Shown one piece after another: positions 55,383-64,000 of a DNA stretch of 64,000 nucleotides (position 1 is its first letter; each line of letters begins with the position of its first letter). The DNA comes from an uncultured Phocaeicola sp. (GTDB lineage: Bacteria; Bacteroidota; Bacteroidia; Bacteroidales; Bacteroidaceae): positions 1 to 64,000 of the forward strand of contig CANPVZ010000023.1 in assembly GCA_947581855.1 (NCBI GenBank), in the 5' to 3' direction. The notes beneath the pieces are model-generated. The model worked only from the letters and a program-made list of their open reading frames with translations, did not search any database and was not told the DNA's origin. The position numbers and the translations under genes were made by a program.

Positions 55383-56402
55383 TTATTTTTCTACCTCCAC
55401 TTCGGCTCCATTGGTTAAACGGGGTTGGCCGGCAATTACAACTTCCGAGTTATCGGGTACACCTGATATTAATTCGTACTCGGTGTTCATGCGTCGTCCT
55501 AATTCAACTTTATTATAGGAAACTTTACCGTCTTTATATACGTACACATAACGGTCACCCGAACCGGCTTGTTTCACAATTGCCATATCAGGCACAACTA
55601 CGTGATTCTTTGTTCCGAAATTTAATGTTACACGTCCGAACATACCGGGGCGGACACGGCGGTTAGCGTTCGTTAAAGATACTTCCACTGGAAATGTATG
55701 GGTGCTTGCGTCAATAGTCGGATATACAAGACTGATCTTTCCTTCGAACTCTTCGTCACCATATACATCCAGTTTAATGGTGGCTGGCGCGCCTTGCTTT
55801 ACCAGCGGGAAATAAGTTTCGGAAACATTGATAACCAGTTTTACCGGAGAGATACGTTCTACCACTAATACCGGATTTCCTCCGCTGTACATGTCGCCAT
55901 TATCGTAATTACGGGCTGTAATGACACCGGAGACAGGACTTAGAAGTTGCGTGTTTTCTAACAAATTGTTGTATGCAGTACGGCGTACATCCAAATTCAT
56001 TTTAGCAGCATCCCATTCCGATTTGGAAGCACCTCCCACTTTGTAAAGTTCGTCAATGCGTTTAAACTCTATTTCTTGGTTGTCTAATTGGAGTTTGGTC
56101 TGTTCCAGATTCGAAGCATCCATTTGTACCAACTTTTGTCCTTTATTCACTTGGTCTCCTACTTCCACATAAATTTGTTGAATACGTACGGGAGAAGAGG
56201 GAGCAATGTTGTTTTTTACATCTGCTTCTACTGTGGCTGTATATTCTACAACCTGATCTACGGCACGTGCTGTTACCGTTGCTAATTTCACGCTGGGTTT
56301 AGCTGTTTGGTTTTGGGATTCTTCTTTTTTATCCGAGTTTCCGCAAGCGCTGAGAAATGCTGCCATAACAAGAATGGCTACTGAATAGAAATTCTTTTTC
56401 AT
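55383..56402 (-). CDS. RND efflux periplasmic adaptor subunit
   Basis: Membrane-fusion protein of 339 aa that links the RND pump to the outer-membrane channel. It is a lipoprotein by its N-terminus (AFLSACGNSDKKEE, C about 20). A biotinyl-lipoyl-like half motif (RIQQIYVEVGDQVNKGQKLV) precedes the coiled-coil hairpin (about 100-155), the second half motif follows (SPVSGVITARNYDNGDMY), and beta-barrel domains complete the protein. It is 30 bp from the channel gene and 73 bp from the pump gene. Confidence 0.95.
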   Translation of the reverse strand: MKKNFYSVAILVMAAFLSACGNSDKKEESQNQTAKPSVKLATVTARAVDQVVEYTATVEADVKNNIAPSSPVRIQQIYVEVGDQVNKGQKLVQMDASNLEQTKLQLDNQEIEFKRIDELYKVGGASKSEWDAAKMNLDVRRTAYNNLLENTQLLSPVSGVITARNYDNGDMYSGGNPVLVVERISPVKLVINVSETYFPLVKQGAPATIKLDVYGDEEFEGKISLVYPTIDASTHTFPVEVSLTNANRRVRPGMFGRVTLNFGTKNHVVVPDMAIVKQAGSGDRYVYVYKDGKVSYNKVELGRRMNTEYELISGVPDNSEVVIAGQPRLTNGAEVEVEK

Positions 56403-56432
56403 ATTGTTATAAGTTATTTTCGTGTGTAGTTG

Positions 56433-57755
56433 TTATTCATTCACATAATCTCTACCCAATACTTTGTCCAAATCCGCCTTAGCAGTCAGATAGTCGTATA
56501 TGGATTGGTTGTATGTGAGCTGCGCCTGTGTTAAGGCTACCTCCGAGTTGTTTAATTCCAAAATTGTACCTTTTCCTACTTCGTATCGTTTCTCGGCAAT
56601 GAGTCTGCCTTTTTCCGCCTGTACCACGGCCTCTCGGTTACTGATAACTTGCTCGGTACTGGCCGTCATATTGTCGAGATAACTAGTCACTTGCATATTC
56701 AATTGTCGTTCGGTATTTATTTTATTCTCGTTCAACTGTCTGATTTGAATCTTGGCTTGTTTGATTTTTGAGAAATTGCTTCCTTTGAATAAAGGAATAC
56801 TTAGGTTTAAACCAATGGTTGAATAAGGATTCCATTTATAATCACCGAATTTGAAATCGTCTGTCAATGTGGTATATAAATACTGGAATGACAGTGATAA
56901 GGTTGGCATTAGATTTGTGTATTGAATTTTAAGATTTTGTTTCAACATTTTTTCATTTAAATCCAACTGTTTTAAATCGCTATTGTTTTGTAAACTAAGC
57001 GGATTGGCACTCAGCTGACGTTGGAACATTACCATTTCGTAATCTTTTAAATTTCCATCTATAGCAATATCTATATCAGAGGTCATGCCCATCAGTACTT
57101 TCAACTGTAATTTAGCAAGGTTTACTCCATTTCGTGCGGATACTACACTTGGTTTTAAACTACGCATTTGCACATCGGCACTGATTTTATCATACTCACT
57201 TACGCTTCCTTGTTCGTATTTGGCATTGACTATCCGGTAATTTTCTTCGCTTTGCGCATAACTTTTTTGCAAAACATCATAGCTATCCTGCGCTAACAAC
57301 AACTGATAATAAGCCTTGGTTACTTGATTTACCATATCCAATCGGGAAGAACGTGCTTTTTCTACAGCCAGCTCCACATCGGTCTTGGTTAGTTTAATAC
57401 TTTTATAAAGGGTAGGTGCGAAAACCGGCAGACTTATGGAAAGTCCTCCGTTGTAACTGTTTTCGGTACCAACTTTTACTTGTTGTTCGCCCATGGCGAA
57501 TGTTTGTTTCTCGATGGTCCGTGTATACGAACCTATTAAACTTGCTTCTGGGAACAATCCCCAAATAGCCTCTTTTTTACTTGATTCTTTCAATAGAATC
57601 TCTTGATCGGCTACTTTAATGGTTGGATTTTCACTTAAAGCTATTTCTATTGCTTTTTCCAAAGTTAAAGTTAAAGTTTCTTGCGCGCCAATAGGTTTTG
57701 TCAATAGTAACATGGCTAAAGCGAGAAAACACTTCTTTTTTGTTAAGAGTTTCAT
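56433..57755 (-). CDS. TolC-family outer-membrane efflux channel
   Basis: Outer-membrane factor of 440 aa. A signal peptide ends near residue 24 (KPIGAQE). Two long helical repeats follow, with LEKAIEIALSENPTIKVADQ at the start and a second, similar repeat from about 235, as expected for the TolC trimeric tunnel. RYEVGKGTILELNNSEVALTQ is a typical C-terminal block. It starts 1 bp after the stop of the TetR gene, so regulator and channel are co-translated in a shared operon. Confidence 0.93.
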   Translation of the reverse strand: MKLLTKKKCFLALAMLLLTKPIGAQETLTLTLEKAIEIALSENPTIKVADQEILLKESSKKEAIWGLFPEASLIGSYTRTIEKQTFAMGEQQVKVGTENSYNGGLSISLPVFAPTLYKSIKLTKTDVELAVEKARSSRLDMVNQVTKAYYQLLLAQDSYDVLQKSYAQSEENYRIVNAKYEQGSVSEYDKISADVQMRSLKPSVVSARNGVNLAKLQLKVLMGMTSDIDIAIDGNLKDYEMVMFQRQLSANPLSLQNNSDLKQLDLNEKMLKQNLKIQYTNLMPTLSLSFQYLYTTLTDDFKFGDYKWNPYSTIGLNLSIPLFKGSNFSKIKQAKIQIRQLNENKINTERQLNMQVTSYLDNMTASTEQVISNREAVVQAEKGRLIAEKRYEVGKGTILELNNSEVALTQAQLTYNQSIYDYLTAKADLDKVLGRDYVNE

Positions 57756-57756
57756 G

Positions 57757-58410
57757 CTATTTCTGATTTAATTTGATTTTATTTTCGTATTCGGTAATAA
57801 GTTCATCCAAAATTTGGTTGCCTTTTTCTGTAGAAATACCCCTGATGTATATAAGAATAAGTGTTTTGAAGATTTCATCCAAAGGATATATGCGACCCAA
57901 GTTGTCTTTCATTAATTGGTCGCTTTGTGAATTCATCAGCTGAATGACGATGTTCATATCTAAATCATCTTTGAATAAGCCCTGCTCTACTCCTTTCTGA
58001 AAAAACTGTACTGTAGCCTTTTGGTTATTGTCACGTTCTTTTTTCATATGTCCCAACACATTGGGATATTTTTTTATATCTTCAAAAAAACGATAATTAA
58101 CCTGTCGCAGGTTTTCCAGATACCTAAAATAAAACTCCAAAATTACTTCGAGGATATTATTGGATTTTTCATATATACTCAGCATGTACTCTCGGGTCTG
58201 TTGCTGGCGGCGTTTAACACATTCGAATAATAATTCTTCTTTGTCTTTAAATGTTTCATATAATGTCCGCTTGGAGATGGACAAATTATTGGCGATATCA
58301 TCCATTTTTACAGGCTTGATACCTTCCTTTATAAACGCATTCATAGCAGTAGCTATAATTCGTTCATATAATTCGGATTTTGTGTTTGCCCCCTTGTTTT
58401 CAATGTCCAT
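57757..58410 (-). CDS. TetR/AcrR-family repressor of the efflux operon
   Basis: 217-aa DNA-binding regulator, using the ATG at 58410. The N-terminal helix-turn-helix lies at about 30-52 (VKMDDIANNLSISKRTLYETFKD, in which DIANNLSISKRTLY is the recognition segment). The C-terminal ligand domain has no recognised motif. It is the first gene of the pump operon and is transcribed with it, which implies autoregulation. An upstream ATG (58428) adds six residues and is less likely. The sequence upstream holds CATCTTTG on the minus strand, one mismatch from the -7 consensus. Confidence 0.9.
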   Translation of the reverse strand: MDIENKGANTKSELYERIIATAMNAFIKEGIKPVKMDDIANNLSISKRTLYETFKDKEELLFECVKRRQQQTREYMLSIYEKSNNILEVILEFYFRYLENLRQVNYRFFEDIKKYPNVLGHMKKERDNNQKATVQFFQKGVEQGLFKDDLDMNIVIQLMNSQSDQLMKDNLGRIYPLDEIFKTLILIYIRGISTEKGNQILDELITEYENKIKLNQK

Positions 58411-58778
58411 TTTATTCTCTTTAAACAATCATAGTGCAAAGATGGGAGAAAACTTTCTAATTATCTAAAGTTTTCTTTTGTATTTCTTCTTTTTATATAC
58501 TTTTTGCATTATGATAAGAATATTATAGTATAGTATATTCTTTTTAATCTTTCTTTAGAATTGCCTGATGGCGAAGTTCTTATTAAAGAAGATAATTAAT
58601 ACTACAGCTGTATCATTGATATTTATCCGCAAAATTGGTTTCTAGAGGATAGTTGTTGACCAAAGTGAATACATATAAAAATCAATATGAGAAATGTTTA
58701 TTGGCAATATTTGAAACGGAAAGAATAGGAAATAAATATAAATTATAAGGTAAAATACTTTATTCCTTATAAATTTAT

Positions 58779-58786
58779 TAATTTTG
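58779..58786 (+). promoter_or_regulatory. Promoter -7 element of the malic enzyme gene
   Basis: TAATTTTG, a full match to TAnnTTTG, lies 38 bp before the maeB start. The rest of 58411-58778, a 413-bp divergent gap with the TetR gene, is A/T-rich and shows no gene. Confidence 0.6.
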
Positions 58787-58823
58787 CGGCATATAACTAA
58801 TAGAGTTAATAAAAGATATAATT

Positions 58824-61121
58824 ATGGTGAAAATAACTAAAGAAGCAGCTTTGCTTTATCATTCACAAGGAAAACCTGGCAAAATAGAAGTGGTACCGAC
58901 CAAACCATACAGTACGCAAACTGATTTGTCGTTGGCTTATTCTCCGGGGGTGGCAGAACCCTGTCTCGAAATAGAAAAAAATCCTCAAGCAGCCTACGAT
59001 TATACAGCTAAAGGTAATTTGGTGGCTGTGATTTCGAATGGCACGGCCGTGTTGGGATTAGGTGATATTGGGGCATTGAGCGGCAAGCCGGTAATGGAAG
59101 GAAAAGGTTTGTTGTTTAAGATTTATGCAGGAATTGATGTATTTGATATTGAAGTAAACGAGAAAGATCCGGAAAAGTTTATTGAAGCGGTAAAAGCTAT
59201 TGCACCGACTTTTGGTGGTATAAATCTGGAAGATATTAAAGCTCCCGAATGTTTTGAGATAGAACAGCGTTTGAAAGAGGAACTCGATATTCCAGTCATG
59301 CATGACGACCAACACGGTACAGCTATTATTTCTTCTGCTGGTTTGTTAAATGCACTGGAGGTTGCCGGAAAGAAAATTGAAGAGGTAAAGATTGTGGTAA
59401 ATGGAGCGGGAGCTTCTGCCACTTCTTGTACTAAACTTTATGTAGCACTAGGCGCTCGGAAAGAAAATATATTAATGCTCGATAGCAAGGGCGTGATTAC
59501 TTCCGATCGTCCTAATTTAACGGAGAGCAAGAAGTTTTTTGCAACTGATCGCCGGGATGTGCATACACTGGATGAGGCTATAAAAGGTGCGGATGTCTTT
59601 TTAGGCTTATCGAAAGGAAATGTCCTGACACAAGACATGGTTCGCAGTATGGCGGATAAACCTATTGTTTTTGCATTGGCAAATCCCATACCCGAGATCT
59701 CTTATGAAGATGCTATGGCTTCCCGTCCGGATGTTTTAATGTCGACTGGGCGTTCAGATTATCCTAATCAGATTAATAATGTAATTGGTTTTCCTTATAT
59801 TTTCCGCGGCGCCTTGGATACGCAGGCTAAAGCCATCAATGAAGAAATGAAACTGGCTGCTGTCCGGGCTATTGCCGCATTAGCAAAACAACCTGTCCCC
59901 GATGTGGTGAATGAAGCGTATCATGTGAATAACTTTACGTTCGGTCCGGAATATTTTATTCCAAAACCGGTAGACCCGCGTTTGATTACGGAGGTTTCTA
60001 TGGCCGTAGCTAAAGCTGCGATAGAGTCGGGCGTGGCTCGAAAAGTCATAACTGATTGGGATGCGTATAAGAATCATCTGCGTGAATTGATGGGACAGGA
60101 GAATAAATTGACCCGTCAATTGTACGAAACAGCTCGTCGGGATCCTCAGCGTGTTGTTTTTGCGGAAGGTATTCATCCTAATATGTTAAAGGCTGCTGTG
60201 GAGGCTAAAGCCGAGGGTATTTGCCATCCTATTCTTTTAGGTAATGAAGAGCGTATCGTGAAATTAGCTAAAGATCTTGATTTGAGTTTGGAGGGCATTG
60301 AAATAATTAACTTGCGTCATGACAAAGAAGCGGAACGCCGTGAACGTTATGCTCATATATTAGCGGAAAAACGGGCAAGGGAAGGAGCAAACTTTCAGGA
60401 AGCAAATGATAAAATGTTTGAGCGTAACTATTTCGGTATGATGATGGTGGAAACCGGAGAGGCAGATGCTTTTATTACGGGCTTGTATACGAAATATTCC
60501 AATACAATTAAGGTGGCAAAAGAAGTAATAGGTATTCGTGATGGATATAAGCATTTCGGAACCATGCATATCCTAAATTCAAAAAAAGGTACTTATTTTG
60601 TAGCGGATACCTTGATTAACCGCCACCCCGATACCGGCACTTTAATAGATATTGCCCGACTTTCTTGCGATACCGTGAAGTTCTTCAACCATACTCCCGT
60701 AATGGCGATGCTTTCTTATTCGAATTTTGGCGCTGATGCAGAGGGAAGCCCGGCCATTGTACATGCGGCTGTAGATTACATGCAAAAAGAATGTCCGGAT
60801 TTGGCTATTGACGGAGAAATGCAAGTGAATTTTGCTATGGATAAAAAGCTCCGTGACGAGAAATATCCGTTTACCCGTCTGAAAGGTTTGGATGTAAATA
60901 CATTGGTATTCCCGAATCTAAGTTCTGCAAACTCGGGTTATAAACTAATTCAGGCAATGAGCGAAACGGAAGTGATAGGCCCGATACAAATGGGATTGAA
61001 TAAGCCGATTCATTTTACGGATATTGAAAGCTCTGTTCGTGATATTGTGAATATTACAGCTATTGCAGTAATTGATGCTATTGTGGACAAAAAGAAAAAG
61101 TGTGGAAATCCTTATCGATAA
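58824..61121 (+). CDS. maeB: NADP-dependent malic enzyme with phosphotransacetylase-like domain
   Basis: Two-domain MaeB of 765 aa that converts malate to pyruvate and CO2 with NADP+. The malic domain (about 1-420) has [44 protein letters not shown] and the nucleotide-binding [12 protein letters not shown]. The C-terminal phosphotransacetylase-like part (about 430-760) has [15 protein letters not shown] and GFGADAE-like sequence ([15 protein letters not shown]). In MaeB proteins the latter domain is thought to be regulatory and is not known to be active. It is a single gene with its own promoter. Confidence 0.95.
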   Translation: MVKITKEAALLYHSQGKPGKIEVVPTKPYSTQTDLSLAYSPGVAEPCLEIEKNPQAAYDYTAKGNLVAVISNGTAVLGLGDIGALSGKPVMEGKGLLFKIYAGIDVFDIEVNEKDPEKFIEAVKAIAPTFGGINLEDIKAPECFEIEQRLKEELDIPVMHDDQHGTAIISSAGLLNALEVAGKKIEEVKIVVNGAGASATSCTKLYVALGARKENILMLDSKGVITSDRPNLTESKKFFATDRRDVHTLDEAIKGADVFLGLSKGNVLTQDMVRSMADKPIVFALANPIPEISYEDAMASRPDVLMSTGRSDYPNQINNVIGFPYIFRGALDTQAKAINEEMKLAAVRAIAALAKQPVPDVVNEAYHVNNFTFGPEYFIPKPVDPRLITEVSMAVAKAAIESGVARKVITDWDAYKNHLRELMGQENKLTRQLYETARRDPQRVVFAEGIHPNMLKAAVEAKAEGICHPILLGNEERIVKLAKDLDLSLEGIEIINLRHDKEAERRERYAHILAEKRAREGANFQEANDKMFERNYFGMMMVETGEADAFITGLYTKYSNTIKVAKEVIGIRDGYKHFGTMHILNSKKGTYFVADTLINRHPDTGTLIDIARLSCDTVKFFNHTPVMAMLSYSNFGADAEGSPAIVHAAVDYMQKECPDLAIDGEMQVNFAMDKKLRDEKYPFTRLKGLDVNTLVFPNLSSANSGYKLIQAMSETEVIGPIQMGLNKPIHFTDIESSVRDIVNITAIAVIDAIVDKKKKCGNPYR

Positions 61122-61139
61122 ATAATATTCATTCCGCTT

Positions 61140-61166
61140 GTACGGTAATCTTTTTATTTACCGTAC
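61140..61166 (+). terminator. Hairpin after maeB
   Basis: GTACGGTAA (61140-61148) and TTACCGTAC (61158-61166) form a perfect 9-bp stem with a 9-nt T-rich loop, 19 bp past the stop. There is no T run after it, so it is a probable terminator or mRNA stabiliser. Confidence 0.55.
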
Positions 61167-61201
61167 GGGTGGATTTGGATAAAATATATGTTTTTAAAAA
61201 G

Positions 61202-61378
61202 ATGAGAAAATCATTATCTAAACCTCAAGCCATTTGTTTGTTCCTCCTTTGGATTGCTCTTTGCACTGTTGTTTTGGTATTTGCCAAACAAATTGACGGC
61301 CCTTTGATTCTTTCGATACTCATATCTGGAGCTTTGGTATGGATTCCGTTACAAAAGGTTTTTCGTAAGAATAAATAA
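61202..61378 (+). CDS. Small two-helix membrane protein, function unknown
   Basis: 58 aa. After a basic N-terminus (MRKSLSKPQ) come two hydrophobic helices: AICLFLLWIALCTVVLVFA and GPLILSILISGALVWIPL. The C-terminus is basic (KVFRKNK). The ATG at 61202 is preferred to a longer frame starting inside maeB. I recognise no family, but the pattern is that of a real small membrane protein, and the codon use matches the neighbours. It lies between maeB and gdhA. Confidence 0.6.
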   Translation: MRKSLSKPQAICLFLLWIALCTVVLVFAKQIDGPLILSILISGALVWIPLQKVFRKNK

Positions 61379-61451
61379 TTGCATTTTATTCATTTCTTTC
61401 TGTATAACTCTTCAAATTGATGTTTTTTTCTTTATTTTCTTTTAAAATTGT

Positions 61452-61481
61452 TTTGGAAATAAATTATTTTATATACTTTTG
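61452..61481 (+). promoter_or_regulatory. Promoter of gdhA
   Basis: TTTG (61452-61455) and TACTTTTG (61474-61481), 18 bp apart, form a full Bacteroides-type promoter 51 bp before the ATG at 61533. Confidence 0.75.
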
Positions 61482-61532
61482 CCACGGATTTGTAAGATTG
61501 AATTTAAAACAACTAATAAAAGAAAGTCTATT

Positions 61533-62867
61533 ATGAATGCAACGAAAGTTTTAGAGGATCTGAAAAGAAGATTCCCGAATGAACCTGAGTATCATCAGGC
61601 AGTAGAAGAGGTGTTGGCTACCATTGAAGAAGAATACAACAAGCATCCGGAGTTTGATAAGGTAAACTTGATTGAGCGTTTATGTATTCCTGATCGTGTA
61701 TACCAATTTCGTGTTACTTGGATGGATGATAAAGGTAATATACAAACGAATATGGGATATCGGGTGCAGCATAATAATGCGATTGGACCGTATAAAGGAG
61801 GTATCCGTTTCCATGCATCCGTTAATTTGGGAATTTTAAAATTCTTGGCTTTCGAGCAAACATTTAAAAACTCTTTGACAACTCTTCCGATGGGTGGTGG
61901 TAAAGGAGGATCCGATTTCTCTCCGAGAGGTAAATCTAATGCGGAAGTAATGCGTTTCTGTCAAGCTTTCATGTTGGAGCTTTGGCGCCATATAGGTCCT
62001 GAAACAGATGTTCCGGCAGGTGATATTGGTGTAGGTGGCCGCGAAGTAGGTTTTATGTTTGGTATGTACAAAAAGCTGACTCGTGAGTTTACGGGAACCT
62101 TTACCGGGAAAGGTTTGGAATTCGGTGGTTCTCTGATTCGCCCTGAAGCAACCGGATATGGTAACATCTATTTCTTGATGGAAATGCTGAAAACAAAAGG
62201 TACTGATTTGAAAGGTAAAGTATGTTTGATTTCGGGTTCGGGTAATGTAGCACAGTATACAGCTGAAAAAGTAATTGAATTAGGTGGTAAGGTAGTGACT
62301 ATGTCTGACTCGGATGGTTATGTTTACGACCCGGACGGTATTGATCGTGAAAAGTTGGACTATATTATGGAATTGAAGAACCTATATCGTGGACGAATTC
62401 GTGAATATGCCGAAAAATATGGTTGTAAATATGTTCCGGGTGAGAAACCTTGGGGTGAAAAAGCGGATATAGCATTGCCTTCGGCTACACAAAATGAATT
62501 GAATGGTGATCATGCCCGCCAGTTGGTGGCAAATGGCGTAATGGCTGTTTCCGAGGGGGCGAACATGCCATCTACTCCTGAAGCTATCCGTGTCTTCCAA
62601 GATGCAAAAATATTGTATGCTCCGGGTAAAGCGGCTAACGCAGGTGGTGTTTCTGTATCAGGTTTGGAAATGACCCAGAACTCAATTAAATTAGGCTGGT
62701 CTTCAGAAGAGGTTGACGAGAAATTGAAGAGTATTATGAAGAATATTCATGAAGCTTGTGTGAAATACGGAACCGAATCGGATGGCTATGTAAATTACGT
62801 AAAAGGTGCAAACGTAGCCGGCTTTATGAAAGTGGCTAAGGCTATGATGGCGCAAGGCATCGTTTAA
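61533..62867 (+). CDS. gdhA: Glutamate dehydrogenase
   Basis: Interconverts 2-oxoglutarate plus ammonia and glutamate, and is probably NADP-linked by similarity to Bacteroides and enterobacterial GdhA. The substrate domain has GYRVQHNNAIGPYKGGIRFH (ending at residue 93), the lysine motif PMGGGKGGSDFSPRG and VPAGDIGVGGREVGFMFG. The nucleotide domain has VCLISGSGNVAQYTAEKV. The ATG at 61533 gives 444 aa, matching the family. An upstream start would run into the promoter. A strong terminator follows. Confidence 0.96.
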   Translation: MNATKVLEDLKRRFPNEPEYHQAVEEVLATIEEEYNKHPEFDKVNLIERLCIPDRVYQFRVTWMDDKGNIQTNMGYRVQHNNAIGPYKGGIRFHASVNLGILKFLAFEQTFKNSLTTLPMGGGKGGSDFSPRGKSNAEVMRFCQAFMLELWRHIGPETDVPAGDIGVGGREVGFMFGMYKKLTREFTGTFTGKGLEFGGSLIRPEATGYGNIYFLMEMLKTKGTDLKGKVCLISGSGNVAQYTAEKVIELGGKVVTMSDSDGYVYDPDGIDREKLDYIMELKNLYRGRIREYAEKYGCKYVPGEKPWGEKADIALPSATQNELNGDHARQLVANGVMAVSEGANMPSTPEAIRVFQDAKILYAPGKAANAGGVSVSGLEMTQNSIKLGWSSEEVDEKLKSIMKNIHEACVKYGTESDGYVNYVKGANVAGFMKVAKAMMAQGIV

Positions 62868-62913
62868 AAAGATTTTTATCGTTAGAAATTTCTACAATAG
62901 TATTAAACAATTC

Positions 62914-62952
62914 AAAAGAGGTCGTCCACGCTTGATGTGGACGACCTCTTTT
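62914..62952 (+). terminator. Terminator of gdhA
   Basis: A perfect 16-bp stem (62914-62929 with 62937-62952) with a 7-nt loop. The stem begins with AAAA and ends with TTTT, so it can act in both directions. Confidence 0.88.
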
Positions 62953-63029
62953 ACGAATAATACGAAGGATGTCTGTACTTTTTTAAAAAAGAATTCGGAC
63001 AAAGAAGTTAGTGATATCATAAAAAAGAA

Positions 63030-63037
63030 TATATTTG
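63030..63037 (+). promoter_or_regulatory. Promoter -7 element of the transaldolase-like gene
   Basis: TATATTTG, a full match to TAnnTTTG, lies 59 bp before the start codon. No clear -33 element. Confidence 0.55.
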
Positions 63038-63095
63038 CAACACTGTGTACGAACTTGCTTCGAACGAGTATTGTTAACCTTAAAATAATAATAGT

Positions 63096-63752
63096 ATGAA
63101 ATTCTTTATTGACACGGCGAATTTGGATCAAATTCGCGAAGCAAATGATCTTGGAGTGCTTGATGGAGTGACCACTAACCCATCTTTGATGGCTAAGGAA
63201 GGTATTAAAGGTACGGAAAACCAACGCCAACATTATGTAGATATTTGTAATATTGTAAATGGTGATGTGAGCGCTGAAGTAATAGCTACGGATTACGAAG
63301 GTATGATACGTGAAGGCGAAGAGTTGGCTGCGTTGAATCCTCATATCGTTGTAAAAATTCCTTGCATTGCAAGTGGTATCAAAGCAATTAAGTACTTTTC
63401 GGGAAAAGGTATACGTACAAATTGTACTTTGGTCTTTTCTACCGGACAGGCTTTATTGGCAGCTAAGGCTGGTGCTACTTACGTATCTCCGTTCGTAGGC
63501 CGTTTGGACGATATTTGTAGCGATGGAGTGGAACTAATAGCTCAGATTGTGGAGTTGTACCGCACTTACGATTATAAAACACAAGTGTTGGCAGCGTCTA
63601 TTCGTCATACACAGCACATTATGCAGTGTGTGGCGGTTGGAGCTGATGTTGTAACTTGTCCATTGTCAGCTATCAAAGGCTTGTTGAATCATCCGTTGAC
63701 GGACTCTGGTTTGGCTAAATTTTTAGCTGATTATAAGAAAGTAAACGGGTAG
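63096..63752 (+). CDS. fsa: Fructose-6-phosphate aldolase/transaldolase-like protein
   Basis: 218-aa TIM-barrel enzyme of the small transaldolase (TalC/MipB/FSA) family. It starts with MKFFIDTANLDQIREANDLG and DGVTTNPSLMAKEG. The Schiff-base lysine is expected at K87 (HIVVKIPC). TNCTLVFSTGQALLAAKAGA and SIRHTQHIMQCVAVGADVVT are further family blocks. Members of this size act either as transaldolase in the pentose phosphate pathway or as fructose-6-phosphate aldolase. Sequence alone does not settle which. It is a single gene followed by two hairpins. Confidence 0.92.
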   Translation: MKFFIDTANLDQIREANDLGVLDGVTTNPSLMAKEGIKGTENQRQHYVDICNIVNGDVSAEVIATDYEGMIREGEELAALNPHIVVKIPCIASGIKAIKYFSGKGIRTNCTLVFSTGQALLAAKAGATYVSPFVGRLDDICSDGVELIAQIVELYRTYDYKTQVLAASIRHTQHIMQCVAVGADVVTCPLSAIKGLLNHPLTDSGLAKFLADYKKVNG

Positions 63753-63789
63753 CGTTGAGTGAATTAAAGCTTAGAACTTAATAAGACGG

Positions 63790-63820
63790 AGTGCGGCAGA
63801 TATGGAAATCTGCTGCACTT
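63790..63820 (+). terminator. Terminator of the transaldolase-like gene
   Basis: Arms 63790-63801 and 63808-63819 form a 12-bp stem with one G·T pair and a 6-nt loop, followed by TTATATTT. Confidence 0.75.
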
Positions 63821-63865
63821 TATATTTAGAATCTCTAGGGATATTCAGGAAATACTATAAAATTA

Positions 63866-63911
63866 GCCAACTAATTCAAGCTCAAAGTATTGCGAATTAG
63901 TTGGCTTTTTT
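63866..63911 (+). terminator. Second, stronger terminator
   Basis: A perfect 12-bp stem (63866-63877 with 63894-63905) is followed by a run of T. It backs up the terminator 46 bp earlier. No gene is seen in the remaining sequence to 64000. Confidence 0.88.
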
Positions 63912-64000
63912 GTATCTTTAGATAGGGACATTTACTGATTATCCCAATCAAGAGCTCCTTTCACCGACCATAAGTTCGTCAAAAGATAGGGGTGAAAAGA

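Overview
The window looks like a chromosomal segment of a Bacteroides-type member of the Bacteroidales. Evidence for this includes two SusC/SusD pairs, an ECF sigma/FecR cassette, promoter elements of the Bacteroides type (TAnnTTTG near -7, often with TTTG or TTG about 17-21 bp upstream), A-rich ribosome-binding regions rather than strong Shine-Dalgarno sites, and families such as DUF4843, the PKD-like lipoprotein and the PG0541 pump-associated protein. I cannot name the species. I saw no rRNA, tRNA, CRISPR array, intact insertion sequence or prophage.

Layout. 1-2268: phosphate butyryltransferase and butyrate kinase. 2343-9483: a leucine operon (leuA, leuC, leuD, a citramalate-synthase-type enzyme, leuB). 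Its leader encodes a 27-residue peptide rich in Ile/Leu/Val codons, followed by mutually exclusive antiterminator and terminator hairpins, which is a textbook transcription attenuator. 9484-12702: an aldo/keto reductase and a secreted M20 amidohydrolase, with a 22-bp-period degenerate repeat between them. 13070-20394: an outer-membrane biogenesis operon (three PpiC/SurA-type chaperones, an OstA-like protein, a small membrane protein) ending in mutL. 20699-21868: an OmpA-family porin. 22418-34444 (minus): a polysaccharide utilization locus with a heparinase II/III-like protein, a beta-propeller glycosidase, SusC, SusD and a DUF5703 glycosidase. 35023-45256 (plus): ECF sigma factor, FecR anti-sigma, STN-containing SusC, SusD, DUF4843 lipoprotein, PKD-like lipoprotein and a thioredoxin-like protein. 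45400-47724: GrpB-like protein and an MFS exporter, divergent. 47849-51615 (minus): an MBOAT O-acetyltransferase with two SGNH proteins. 51836-58410 (minus): a TetR-led RND efflux operon. 58824-63752: malic enzyme, a small membrane protein, glutamate dehydrogenase and a fructose-6-phosphate-aldolase/transaldolase-like enzyme.

How the genes fit together. LeuC, LeuD and LeuB can serve both the leucine branch (from LeuA) and the citramalate route to 2-oxobutyrate for isoleucine (from the CimA-type enzyme), so a single attenuator that counts Ile, Leu and Val codons makes sense. The adjacent Ptb-Buk pair may act on branched-chain acyl-CoA. The two SusCD loci differ in logic. The minus-strand one carries degradative enzymes and no local regulator. 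The plus-strand one carries a complete trans-envelope signalling set and no recognisable degradative enzyme, and its SusC gene has a G9 tract that could phase-vary.

No wholly new system is proven here. The items most worth a second look are the leu attenuator, the paired 22-bp-period repeat arrays, the G9 tract in the second susC, and MutL, whose endonuclease motifs are degenerate.
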